Positions 26,001 to 33,148 of a stretch of 64,000 bases of DNA are shown piece after piece. The stretch lies in contig NZ_JH636439.1 in the NCBI RefSeq assembly GCF_000255705.1, positions 1,352,335 to 1,416,334 on the forward strand. The letters run 5' to 3'. This DNA comes from Zavarzinella formosa DSM 19928 (GTDB lineage: Bacteria; Planctomycetota; Planctomycetia; Gemmatales; Gemmataceae). Every line of letters begins with the position of its first letter. Position 1 is the first letter of the stretch. A program made the position numbers and the translations under genes. The notes beneath the pieces were generated by a model. The model was not told where the DNA came from and did no database searches. It worked only from the letters and a program-made list of their open reading frames with translations.

Positions 26001-29000
26001 GTCGTGCTGATGGCGGGAATCTACGTCACAAGCGGGGATTATCAATCGGGCCGGGATTACAGCATGGCTCGCATGAAAAACGCGAACGGCACCAAGGTGG
26101 CCTCAAGGGATATCGCGCCCGGCAAGGCCCAAATGCCTGACATGCGGGATGATGCAGTCGGACTCGAAAACGCCAAAGAAGAAGCTGCTCCGAAGGCGGC
26201 CGCACAGTTCGACGGAGCCGGCGGCATTGGCGGGGGAGGAGCAATTCCCGCTCCCGCTCCGACCCCACCCGGAATGATGGCTCCGCGCATGGCCCCGGCC
26301 ATGCGGGCCGACAAGGCGAAATTGATGGATGAAGCGAGGAAGTTTGAGAAGCAAGACGGCAAACCCGGAGCTTTCAATGATGCCAAAGGCGCGGTGCCGC
26401 GACTAGCCGCTGACCGGCAATTGAAAATGGCCAACAATCTGAATCGGGAATTGAAGGAAGAGCAGGCCAAGAGGGTGATGGCCAACGGCGCCGGAAAAAT
26501 GATGAAAGATGCCCGTGCGGCGATGGCTCCCGGAAGAGGGTTTCGTCCAATGGGCGGACCGGCGGTGGACGAGCAGTTTGGCGGCATGCCCGGCGGTCCC
26601 GGCGGATTCGGCGGTGGTCGCAGGTTCCCCGGAGGCGGCCCTGGCATGCCCGGCGGGTTTCCCGGAGGAGGTTTCCCCGGTGGTGGATTCGGCGGGGGAC
26701 GCGCTGACATGATGTTGAAAGGGGACATGGACCAACTGGCGCCAATCCAAGCCCTGCCGTTTGTTTATCGGGAATATGCCCATGCTCGCGATCCGGAACT
26801 GAGCGCCGATGTTCGCAGCGACTTTGCGGAAACGGTTTACTGGCACCCGGTGATCGTCCTGCCGGACAATGCCAAGACGAACGTGAACTTCCAATTGTCA
26901 GACGCCATCGCCACCTATCAAGTGATGGTCGCCGGGCACACCGTGGATGGCCGGATTGGGGCGGTCACCAAGACAATCGAAGCCCGCAAACCGTTCACGG
27001 TTGATCCGAAACTTCCGTTGGAAGTCACATCAAGCGACGTGATCGACGTGCCGGTTCGCGTGGTCAATGACAGCGACACTAACCGGTCGGTGAGCTTTAC
27101 GCTCCATCCCACGGGACTGAAAGTCGAAGGAGGCTCGCTGACCACGGCCGAGGGATTGGTGAAAGACACCATCCTCCTCTCGGCCAACGAGAAGGGCCGC
27201 AAGGTGTTCCGAGTTCGCCCGACGACCGCAGGGGAAGCGGTCCTGATTGTGAACGGAAACAGCGAACCCACCGCCGAACCGGACATGGTTGGCCGGGTGA
27301 TGAAAGTCGTTCCCGAAGGTTTCCCCGGCGTCGGGGCCACCAGCGACATGCTGGAAACAAAGGCCACCGGCTATGTGAGCCTTCCCAAAGACATGGTGAA
27401 GAACACCTTGAAAGTGAAACTGGATGTCTATCCGACCACGATGTCCGACTTGGTGAAAGGGCTGGATGGATTGCTTCGGGAACCCGGCGGATGCTTCGAG
27501 CAAACCTCCACCAGCAACTATCCGAACACGCTGATTCTGGAATACATGCAGAACGCGAACCAGACGAACCCCGAAGTCAGCAAACGGGCCAAGGATCTGC
27601 TGGACAGAGGATATGCGATTCTCAAGTCCTACGAGTGTCCGGACACGCCAGCCAAAATGCGTCAGGGTTTCGAGTGGTTCGGCTCGACCGACATGGCTCA
27701 CGAAGCGCTGACCGCCTATGGCCTGCTCCAGTTCAAGGACATGGCCAAGGTTTTCCCGGTGGACCCGGTCATGATTAAGCGGACTCAAGATTTCCTCTTG
27801 AGCCGCCGGGACGGGCAGGGGGGCTTCAAGCGAAACGCCCAGGCATTGGACTCGTTCGGAGGCGCCCCGAAGCACACGACGGATGCCTACATCACATGGG
27901 CATTGGTTGAAAGCGACCCAGACAACAAGGAAGGGCTGGATCTCAAGAAAGAAATCGCCGCCCTCAAGGCGCAGGCTCTCAAGAAGGACTCCAAGGAAGA
28001 GAGGGATTCGTACTTCGTCGCCTTGGTGGCCAACATCTTGTTGCTGCGGGATGACCGCGAAACAGCCGTTAAGCTGATGACCGAACTCCAACAACGAGTG
28101 ACGAAGGAAGGCTTCGTTCAAGGGGCCGAGACGAGCATCACTTTCTCGCATGGCCGGGATTTGGATATTGAAACCACAGCGATGGGCATGCTGGGCTGGG
28201 TCCGGGTCAAGGAGCTTTCCTTTGCCCCGACGATCAAGCAAACCACCAAGTGGATCAGCCAGCAACGCGGCGGCTACGGCGGGTTCGGCTCCACCCAATC
28301 CACGATCATGGCTCTCAAGGCCCTGATTACCCAAGCCAAGGCCAACGCTCATCCGCCCGAGGCCGGAGAAGTGACCTTGTCCATCGGCGGGCGTCGCGTT
28401 GGCACGAAGAAGTTCACCGAGAAAGATGTGGAAACGATCTCTCTGGACCTCGAAACCCCGGAAACGCTGTTCAAGGCTGGCGAGAAGACCGAAGTGTTGA
28501 TCGAAACCAGCGCGAAGCAACCGTATCCCTTCACGCTGGGTTACACTTACACTTCTCTCACGCCGGTGAGCGGTGAGAAGTGCGAAGTGCGATTGACGAC
28601 GAAACTGGCCAAGGATGTCGCCAATGAAGGTGACAGCGTCCCGTTGAATGTGAGCTTCGAGAATCTGAAGAACCAAGGGCAGGGAATGACGGTGGCGATC
28701 ATCGGTCTTCCCGCCGGGATGAAGGTTCCGACTGACATGAAGCAACTGACCGACCTTCGCGAAAAGAAAACGATCAGCTACTTCGAGTTGCGGGGCCGGG
28801 AACTGATTCTGTACTGGCGGAACATGGCCCCGAATCAGAAGATCGACCTGACCGTTGATCTCGTCTGCGACATGCCGGGTGAATACCGGGGACCGGCCAG
28901 CCGGGGATATCTTTACTACACGGCCGATCACAAGAACTGGATCGAACCGCTGGCGATCAAGATCAACCCGCTTGCACCAAAGGATGAAAAAGTCGCGGCC

Positions 29001-29006
29001 AAGTGA
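23058..29006 (+). CDS. Giant alpha-2-macroglobulin-like protein with N-terminal anti-sigma-like domain
   Basis: About 1982 residues from ATG 23058 (GGCGGA upstream); an in-frame TTG at 22983 would overlap the sigma gene. Residues ~1-60 (MLEHVYGLLDDKDRLELEAY, LATPEGAELARE) resemble anti-sigma N-termini without zinc ligands. A Pro-rich linker and a membrane helix at ~99-119 follow, then a short coiled coil and macroglobulin domains (MG2 near 296: ATDKPLYKKGEVVHFRS). Two more membrane helices lie at ~939-962 and ~972-990. A Gly/Pro/Met-rich segment spans ~1163-1215. The thioester motif is C1479-F-E-Q within PGGCFEQTSTSNYPN, followed by the alpha-helical thioester domain. Known bacterial homologues trap proteases in the periplasm. 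A 2+1 helix topology would put both macroglobulin halves outside and the N-terminus inside. Confidence 0.88.
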   Translation: MSVPMPDRERFQALMLEHVYGLLDDKDRLELEAYLATPEGAELARESEKWQARLAGAAKDAHPQVTFQVPASPAVPPIRHAVPATTATPRPTMAGVWQRWALAASVLVVACLGVPAATQFTGWYFQKQEVLQAQQKVGEADRLLAEARQESKSRTEAVEKAAKEAETAQAELVKNYQDAIFSARKSIEQKDFMVQLSGPARIQPGAPNEWRIQTLNKQGGYTLPKKLEVVMRDQNNRELLRETHDKPQAPSTLKLPTSFWEGVKPGSELFLEVVAYNEDNHKSVLAEKVPLARSVFVTHLATDKPLYKKGEVVHFRSLTLDRATFLPPDHDTFLKFRLRDPASAVVELDNGNGRVMDGLKPLLGPDRKPVRGIGIGDYEIPDETAGGEYALEVWEINEQTRAESLLATRKFIVNSYVTDVFEKKLEFDGKSYGANDWVQARLEASRTAGGALVDGRANIVASVEGVPFYNEGNVRFNSKGVLNIRFKLPGNVGNGNASLAVTVIDGGQPETIVRPIPVIGKNLNVEFFPEGGDLVEGVSSRVYVQVRTPQGKPADLKGQITDGKDKVADVATLTDAEHPGVNRGQGVFVFTPLAGKKYFLKVETPGTIEPPAKEGFPLPAAKADGVILTAADAVTERGDPIRLKLQVGQGTKTLQVGAYARGRLIEHKRIEVVAGKPADVQLQGDEKLGGVTRITVFEEPAKAGEGRANLIPRAERLVYRKPAEQLHIGVNPDKTRYSPAGKVSLELSSVNEKEVAAPAVLMVAVVNQSVITMADNKTDRLMPTQFLIAGDVKNPGELEHADFLLTEHPKAAVALDLLLGTQGWRRFAEQNIPAAKPEDRSEVERMLVSNGQRTQAPVDLYHMEERRVNSEFQPKLEEVALRANEADEKQAEFFGNEAPALAAKVQSAETTRTLREDERSRASAELFEFETRFGQVRSMAMPVFLIAVMCLAIGAVILSIRQQAGRRAMFHATAVASLAIAVVLMAGIYVTSGDYQSGRDYSMARMKNANGTKVASRDIAPGKAQMPDMRDDAVGLENAKEEAAPKAAAQFDGAGGIGGGGAIPAPAPTPPGMMAPRMAPAMRADKAKLMDEARKFEKQDGKPGAFNDAKGAVPRLAADRQLKMANNLNRELKEEQAKRVMANGAGKMMKDARAAMAPGRGFRPMGGPAVDEQFGGMPGGPGGFGGGRRFPGGGPGMPGGFPGGGFPGGGFGGGRADMMLKGDMDQLAPIQALPFVYREYAHARDPELSADVRSDFAETVYWHPVIVLPDNAKTNVNFQLSDAIATYQVMVAGHTVDGRIGAVTKTIEARKPFTVDPKLPLEVTSSDVIDVPVRVVNDSDTNRSVSFTLHPTGLKVEGGSLTTAEGLVKDTILLSANEKGRKVFRVRPTTAGEAVLIVNGNSEPTAEPDMVGRVMKVVPEGFPGVGATSDMLETKATGYVSLPKDMVKNTLKVKLDVYPTTMSDLVKGLDGLLREPGGCFEQTSTSNYPNTLILEYMQNANQTNPEVSKRAKDLLDRGYAILKSYECPDTPAKMRQGFEWFGSTDMAHEALTAYGLLQFKDMAKVFPVDPVMIKRTQDFLLSRRDGQGGFKRNAQALDSFGGAPKHTTDAYITWALVESDPDNKEGLDLKKEIAALKAQALKKDSKEERDSYFVALVANILLLRDDRETAVKLMTELQQRVTKEGFVQGAETSITFSHGRDLDIETTAMGMLGWVRVKELSFAPTIKQTTKWISQQRGGYGGFGSTQSTIMALKALITQAKANAHPPEAGEVTLSIGGRRVGTKKFTEKDVETISLDLETPETLFKAGEKTEVLIETSAKQPYPFTLGYTYTSLTPVSGEKCEVRLTTKLAKDVANEGDSVPLNVSFENLKNQGQGMTVAIIGLPAGMKVPTDMKQLTDLREKKTISYFELRGRELILYWRNMAPNQKIDLTVDLVCDMPGEYRGPASRGYLYYTADHKNWIEPLAIKINPLAPKDEKVAAK

Positions 29007-29029
29007 CCTGACCCGACTACTGTGATGAT

Positions 29030-29063
29030 CGGAAGACTTCTCCGGGTTCGGGGAAGTCTTCCG
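29030..29063 (+). terminator. Terminator after the alpha-2-macroglobulin gene
   Basis: A 14-bp stem (CGGAAGACTTCTCC / GGGGAAGTCTTCCG, one non-Watson-Crick pair) with a 6-nt loop. It lies 24 bp after the stop and is followed by TCGTTTCC. Confidence 0.78.
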
Positions 29064-29182
29064 TCGTTTCCGGCCCGCTGGCTTGGCATTTTTTCCTTTC
29101 GCCCGGATGCGATCATTTCTCCCGGCCGGCCGTTCGACGAATACAAGTGACGAATCACGGAATCATCGAGCGGAGACAGTTG

Positions 29183-30016
29183 ATGGGACGCCGACGCGAC
29201 TTGACCGGAATGCGAGTGCTGGTGACCGGGGCCTCCCAAGGCATCGGCCGGGCGCTCGCGGAACTGGCCGCGAAGCGGGGAATGAAGGTGCTGGCCGCCG
29301 CCCGTTCGATTGAACTTCTGAACCAATTGGCCGAGACGGTGCGGAAACAAGGCCAGACGCTCGAAGTGGTTCAAGCTGATGTGGCCAGCGAGGAAGGGCG
29401 CAACGCGATGGTGGCCGCCGCCCGTGAAAAGTTCGGCGGGCTGGACATCCTCATCAACAACGCCGGGATCGGGGCCACCGGGCATTTTGCGGATTCGGAG
29501 CCGGAAGTTCTTCGCCGCATCATTGAAACAAATTTCTTCGGAACGGTGGAAACCACGCGGGCCTTTCTTCCTTTGCTAAAGGAAGGCAAACTTCCGGCCC
29601 TCGTGAACGTGTCCTCCATCCTCGGCAAACGGGCCATCGCCGGGCGATCGCTTTATTCGGCCAGCAAGTTTGCCGTTGAAGGCTGGAGCCAGGCCATCCG
29701 GGCTGAATTTGCCCGGTTTGACATTGATGTCATCACGATCAACCCCGGCCTGACGCAGACGAATTTTTCCCAAAACATGCTGGAAAAAAAAGGCAAAATG
29801 CAACTCGACCACATGCGGGGAATGACCTCCGAACAAGTGGCCAATGCGACGCTGAACGCCATCGCCGGGGGAAAGAAGATCGTCAATCTGACGTTCAAAG
29901 GCAAGGTGTTGCTGTTCGTCAACCGCTTTGCTCCCGATTTGATTGACCGGATCAGCCGGAAAAAAGTCCGGGGCATTTTTGCGGAAGAGATCGCCGCACG
30001 GGAGAAGGCCCGTTAA
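29183..30016 (+). CDS. Short-chain dehydrogenase/reductase (SDR)
   Basis: 277 residues from ATG 29183 (GGAG 7 nt upstream; an upstream ATG at 29147 lacks one). It has the classical SDR features: the nucleotide loop VTGASQGIGRA near residue 12, the NNAGIGATG motif near 90, and the catalytic YSASK with preceding Ser (NVSSILG). R residues after the second strand (AAARS) suggest NADP(H). It would be a cytoplasmic oxidoreductase of unknown substrate. The C-terminus has a hydrophobic stretch (VLLFVNRFAPDLIDRI), as in DltE/YqjQ-like membrane-associated SDRs. Its stop overlaps that of the convergent ComEA-like gene by 3 bp (shared TTAA), so the two 3' ends meet head on. Confidence 0.92.
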   Translation: MGRRRDLTGMRVLVTGASQGIGRALAELAAKRGMKVLAAARSIELLNQLAETVRKQGQTLEVVQADVASEEGRNAMVAAAREKFGGLDILINNAGIGATGHFADSEPEVLRRIIETNFFGTVETTRAFLPLLKEGKLPALVNVSSILGKRAIAGRSLYSASKFAVEGWSQAIRAEFARFDIDVITINPGLTQTNFSQNMLEKKGKMQLDHMRGMTSEQVANATLNAIAGGKKIVNLTFKGKVLLFVNRFAPDLIDRISRKKVRGIFAEEIAAREKAR

Positions 30017-30675
30017 TCGGCGACGGTCACCAGATCACGGATCGCTTCCAGTTTCTTGACGCCGATGCCACCGACCCGGCGAAGGTCTTCCACGCTGGCA
30101 AATGGCTTTGCCGCGCGGGCATCGATCATTCGTTGGGCCAATACCCGGCCGATTCCGGGTAGTTTGTCCAATTCTTCCAACGATGCCGTGTTGATGTTGA
30201 TTCGGCCGGTCGGAAGATTCGGCTTCGATGTCATCCGGGTCGGCGAGGCGCGGACCAGTCGATCCGGTTCCGGGGTAAGCGGTTTGTCCGTGATTGTCGG
30301 GGAGACGGTCACCCATGGAGAAATTTTTTCGAGCGTTCGCTCGCCAATGCCGCCCACTTTCTTCAAATCGTCAATCGAACGATATGGGCCGTTATGTTCG
30401 CGGAAACGCACCACCCGCTCGGCTGTTTGCGGCCCGATTCCCGGCAATTGTTCCAGATCGCCGATGGTGGCCCGGTTCAAATCAACGAGATGTTTTGGAG
30501 AGTGGGAAATTTCCGTGGGCCGGGCGCCGTGATGATCGCGATACCATCGCCCGCCCAGGAGAAGCAGCAAAAGACCAAGCAAAAGCAGAACCGCCCGATC
30601 CGGCCAGACGGAACGGACGAGCGGAGGCGGTTTCCCGGTCGTCGATGCGGAGGTGCTTTGGGAGTCGTCGGCCAT
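30013..30675 (-). CDS. ComEA-like helix-hairpin-helix DNA-binding protein, membrane-anchored
   Basis: A 220-residue protein with a short cytoplasmic N-terminus, one membrane helix at ~28-42 (AVLLLLGLLLLLLGGRW) and two ComEA-type domains, each with a helix-hairpin-helix pair. The first spans ~62-122 (LNRATIGDLEQLPGIGPQTA, KKVGGIGERTLEKI). The second spans ~155-218 (INTASLEELDKLPGIGRVLA, RRVGGIGVKKLEAI). ComEA binds incoming double-stranded DNA on the outer face of the membrane during natural transformation. Many free-standing ComEA-domain proteins have other roles. Two domains in one polypeptide is less common than one. It is 44 bp downstream of a methyltransferase gene on the same strand. No comEC or pilus genes are in the window. 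Confidence 0.85.
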   Translation of the reverse strand: MADDSQSTSASTTGKPPPLVRSVWPDRAVLLLLGLLLLLLGGRWYRDHHGARPTEISHSPKHLVDLNRATIGDLEQLPGIGPQTAERVVRFREHNGPYRSIDDLKKVGGIGERTLEKISPWVTVSPTITDKPLTPEPDRLVRASPTRMTSKPNLPTGRININTASLEELDKLPGIGRVLAQRMIDARAAKPFASVEDLRRVGGIGVKKLEAIRDLVTVAD

Positions 30676-30719
30676 GCAGCTTGGTCAGACAATTCGCAGA
30701 ATGTCGTATCTTTCCAAGT

Positions 30720-31484
30720 CTACTCGTTTTTCAATCTCAACACCACATAACGGCTCCATTTTTCCAGCACAGGAAACCGCGACATTAATTGGGAATCCAA
30801 GCGATCCGTCCAACTCCCCGCCGGGGATTCGCGTTTCCAAATCCGTTGCAACACGCCGAGGAATTGGTGGCCCCGGCATTCCAAATTAGGGAAGTGAACA
30901 CGCAACGCGGGCAGATCGGCGGGCCGAAGCGGTCGTTCGTCCGGCGTTCGGTGCTTGCCGGAGTAGGGGAGATGTCGGCGGGCAAACTCCAACAACGGAT
31001 TGCCGCCCCACGGTTCACAGAACACAGCGACGCCGTTTGGCCTCAAGATTCGCTTGAGTTCTTTGCAGGCTTGGTCCATGTCCAAATGATGGAGGATGGC
31101 GTTCCCCCAGACGAGATCAAATGATGCGTCGGCGAACGGCAATCGCTCGGCATCGGCAACTTGAAAGTGTGCCACCACTTCGTTGGCGGTCGCCCGCCGT
31201 TTTGCTTCCTCGACATACTTTCCCGAGAGATCAAAGCCGGTGACCGATGCTCCCCGGCGGGCGAACATCACGGAGGCCATCCCGTGGCCGCAGCCGTAAT
31301 CGAGAAGCATTTTCCCGGCCAGCGATCCGAGCATTCCGACCGCCGGTCGAATCCACGGCTCATGGTTCAGATACCATTCATCCGCGAAACGCAACAAGGC
31401 CAGATCCGCGAAACGTCTGGCTCGTTCCTCGGCCTGTTCGTCGTGAAACCGTTCTTCGGTCGTCAGGCGGTCCGTCGCCTTCAT
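30720..31484 (-). CDS. Class I SAM-dependent methyltransferase
   Basis: 254 residues from ATG 31484, chosen because GGAGG lies 6 nt upstream. An ATG at 31583 would add 33 unlikely residues. The SAM-binding motif I is LLDYGCGHGMASVMFARRG near residue 63, motif II acidic residue in VTGFDLSGKYVEEAK, motif III VADAERLPFADASFDLVWGN, then HHLD and LRPNGVAVF. This is the methyltransferase-11 (UbiE/SmtA-like) pattern. The second half (EFARRHLPYSGKHRTPDERP) is shared with proteins acting on lipids or small molecules, but the substrate cannot be told. It is probably cytoplasmic. It is divergent from the first DUF1501 gene and is followed by the ComEA-like gene. Confidence 0.9.
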   Translation of the reverse strand: MKATDRLTTEERFHDEQAEERARRFADLALLRFADEWYLNHEPWIRPAVGMLGSLAGKMLLDYGCGHGMASVMFARRGASVTGFDLSGKYVEEAKRRATANEVVAHFQVADAERLPFADASFDLVWGNAILHHLDMDQACKELKRILRPNGVAVFCEPWGGNPLLEFARRHLPYSGKHRTPDERPLRPADLPALRVHFPNLECRGHQFLGVLQRIWKRESPAGSWTDRLDSQLMSRFPVLEKWSRYVVLRLKNE

Positions 31485-31567
31485 GATTAGCCTCCAAAAT
31501 GCCGATGCACAGAATACGCCGAATGCCCGGTTGCCCGCAAGGCGATGTGGTTTTCGGACGAATAACG

Positions 31568-31597
31568 CTTGCCGATCAGGCAAGGTTGTGCGATAGT
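31568..31597 (+). promoter_or_regulatory. Predicted promoter and palindrome upstream of the first DUF1501 gene
   Basis: TTGCCG (31569-31574) and GATAGT (31592-31597) are separated by 17 bp, giving a start point near 31604, ~56 bp before the ATG. The -35 region is part of the perfect inverted repeat CTTGCC-GATCA-GGCAAG (31568-31584), which could be an operator. Prediction by eye only. Confidence 0.35.
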
Positions 31598-31659
31598 TTT
31601 ATCAAGACCCACCCGCCGGAACTTCGCGACGACATTGCTCGTCGTGGGAGTCACCTTCA

Positions 31660-33051
31660 ATGAAATCGTTTGTTTGTCCCGGCCCGATGACGCGGCGCCA
31701 TTTTCTCGGCGCGGGAACCTTTGGCATTGGCTCGTTGGGCATGGCCAGCCTCAACCGGTTACAGGCAGAGGCAAGCCGCCCCTCGGTCAGCGAAATGCCC
31801 GCCGTGATTCTCCTCTGGCTGCCGGGTGGCGCGCCGCACATGGAGATGTACGATCTCAAACCGGATGCCCCGGCCGAATATCGCGGGGAGTTCAATCCCA
31901 TCCGCACCAATGTGCCGGGGATTGATGTTAGCGAATATCTCCCGATGCACGCGAAATGTGCGGACAAATATGCGATCATCCGCTCCGTGCATCACACCTT
32001 CAGCGATCACGGTGGCGGGCACAAGCGATTTCTTACCGGCCGTGATCCGTTTCAGCCCGTCGGTTTTGTGAACGATCATCCGATGGTTGGTTCAATTGTC
32101 GCCAAATGCCGGGACGAAATTCACAACGGTCTGCCGAACTACATCGCCGGAACAGACAATGGCCGTCAGGGAACGGATGTCTTCAGTTTTGGGGCGGCCT
32201 ATTTGGGCCAGGCGACGACACCCTTCACCGTGGCTGGCGACCCGGCTGACCCGAAGTTCGGCGTGCAAAATCTCAGCATCCCGGCCGAACTGGTTGACAA
32301 ACTTCATGACCGCCAATCGCTACTGAAAAAGTTGGACACCGCCCGACGGGAAATCGACGCCACCGGGGCCATGTCCGCGATGGACACTTTCTCACGCAAG
32401 GCGGTTGATCTGGTCACCAGCACGAAGGCGAAAGAGGCATTTGATCTCGGCCGGGAACCTTTGAATGTCCGGGAACGCTACGGGATGCACCGCTATGGGC
32501 AGCGTTGTTTACTGGCCCGTCGGCTTGTTGAGGCCGGATGCTCGTTTGTCACGATGGTTCTGGAAAATCCTTCGCCCGTCGGCCAGTCGTCGTTCCCCGA
32601 AGACGTGACTTACAATTGGGATTCACACGCGGTCAACTGCCACATTTTCACGGATACCAAGTATCGTCTACAGTTTTATGATCGGGCGGTTACTGCCCTG
32701 ATTGAAGACCTATATTCTCGTGGTCTGGATCGCCGGGTGATGTTGATTGTCACCGGGGAGTTCGGCCGGACTCCGAAAATCGAGCATGCCAAGAACCGGC
32801 CGGGTCGGGATCACTGGCCCCAATCGATGTCCCTCCTCGTCGCCGGTGGCGGCATGAGGGTCGGCCAGATTGTCGGGTCCACCGATTCCAAGGGAGCGCA
32901 TCCCAAGGACCGCCCCCTCTCGCCGAACGATCTGTGGGCCACCATGTACCAACACATGGGCATCGACATTGAACGAACCTTCCCCGACCACACCGGCCGG
33001 CCGATGAGCGTGCTTCCCGACGGGAAAGCCATCAGCGAACTGATTGGTTGA
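31660..33051 (+). CDS. DUF1501 protein, Tat-exported (sulfatase-like fold)
   Basis: A 463-residue protein. Its N-terminus, MTRRHFLGAGTFGIGSLGMA, holds an RR-x-F-L twin-arginine signal, so it should be exported folded. DUF1501 proteins share the alkaline-phosphatase/sulfatase-like fold. Visible landmarks are IYLWLPGGAPHMEMYDLKPDAP-like opening sequence, the SDHGGGHKRFLTG loop, EDVTYNWDSHAVNCH and VTGEFGRTPKIEHAKN near the C-terminus, with GRDHWP. The family is hugely expanded in planctomycetes, usually beside DUF1549/DUF1553 cytochrome proteins; that partner is absent here. GGGAG lies 8 nt before the ATG. The enzymatic activity of the family is not established. It is followed by a terminator and a second DUF1501 gene. 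Confidence 0.9.
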   Translation: MKSFVCPGPMTRRHFLGAGTFGIGSLGMASLNRLQAEASRPSVSEMPAVILLWLPGGAPHMEMYDLKPDAPAEYRGEFNPIRTNVPGIDVSEYLPMHAKCADKYAIIRSVHHTFSDHGGGHKRFLTGRDPFQPVGFVNDHPMVGSIVAKCRDEIHNGLPNYIAGTDNGRQGTDVFSFGAAYLGQATTPFTVAGDPADPKFGVQNLSIPAELVDKLHDRQSLLKKLDTARREIDATGAMSAMDTFSRKAVDLVTSTKAKEAFDLGREPLNVRERYGMHRYGQRCLLARRLVEAGCSFVTMVLENPSPVGQSSFPEDVTYNWDSHAVNCHIFTDTKYRLQFYDRAVTALIEDLYSRGLDRRVMLIVTGEFGRTPKIEHAKNRPGRDHWPQSMSLLVAGGGMRVGQIVGSTDSKGAHPKDRPLSPNDLWATMYQHMGIDIERTFPDHTGRPMSVLPDGKAISELIG

Positions 33052-33061
33052 GACCGAAAGC

Positions 33062-33090
33062 CCCGCCCAACTCTCCCATTGGCGGGTTTT
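33062..33090 (+). terminator. Terminator between the two DUF1501 genes
   Basis: A CCCGCC / GGCGGG stem with a 13-nt loop is followed by TTTTGTTGTTGTTTG, just after the stop of the first DUF1501 gene. It is a short stem but has a good T-rich tail, so the two genes may be transcribed at different levels. Confidence 0.65.
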
Positions 33091-33148
33091 GTTGTTGTTT
33101 GTTCATTCGTCCGAAGACGTGAAATTTCTGAACAAAGGGAAAAACACC

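Noticed and set aside
26542-26700. Gly/Pro/Met-rich coding repeat as a possible assembly error or mobile repeat
   Set aside because: The frame is kept through it, and Gly-rich linkers are common in planctomycete envelope proteins, so it is treated as a linker within the macroglobulin.
27030-28931. 633-codon open frame on the minus strand inside the alpha-2-macroglobulin gene
   Set aside because: It is antisense to conserved thioester-domain sequence. Its protein is rich in Arg, Gly, His and Gln with no domain, as expected from the complement of a GC-rich gene.
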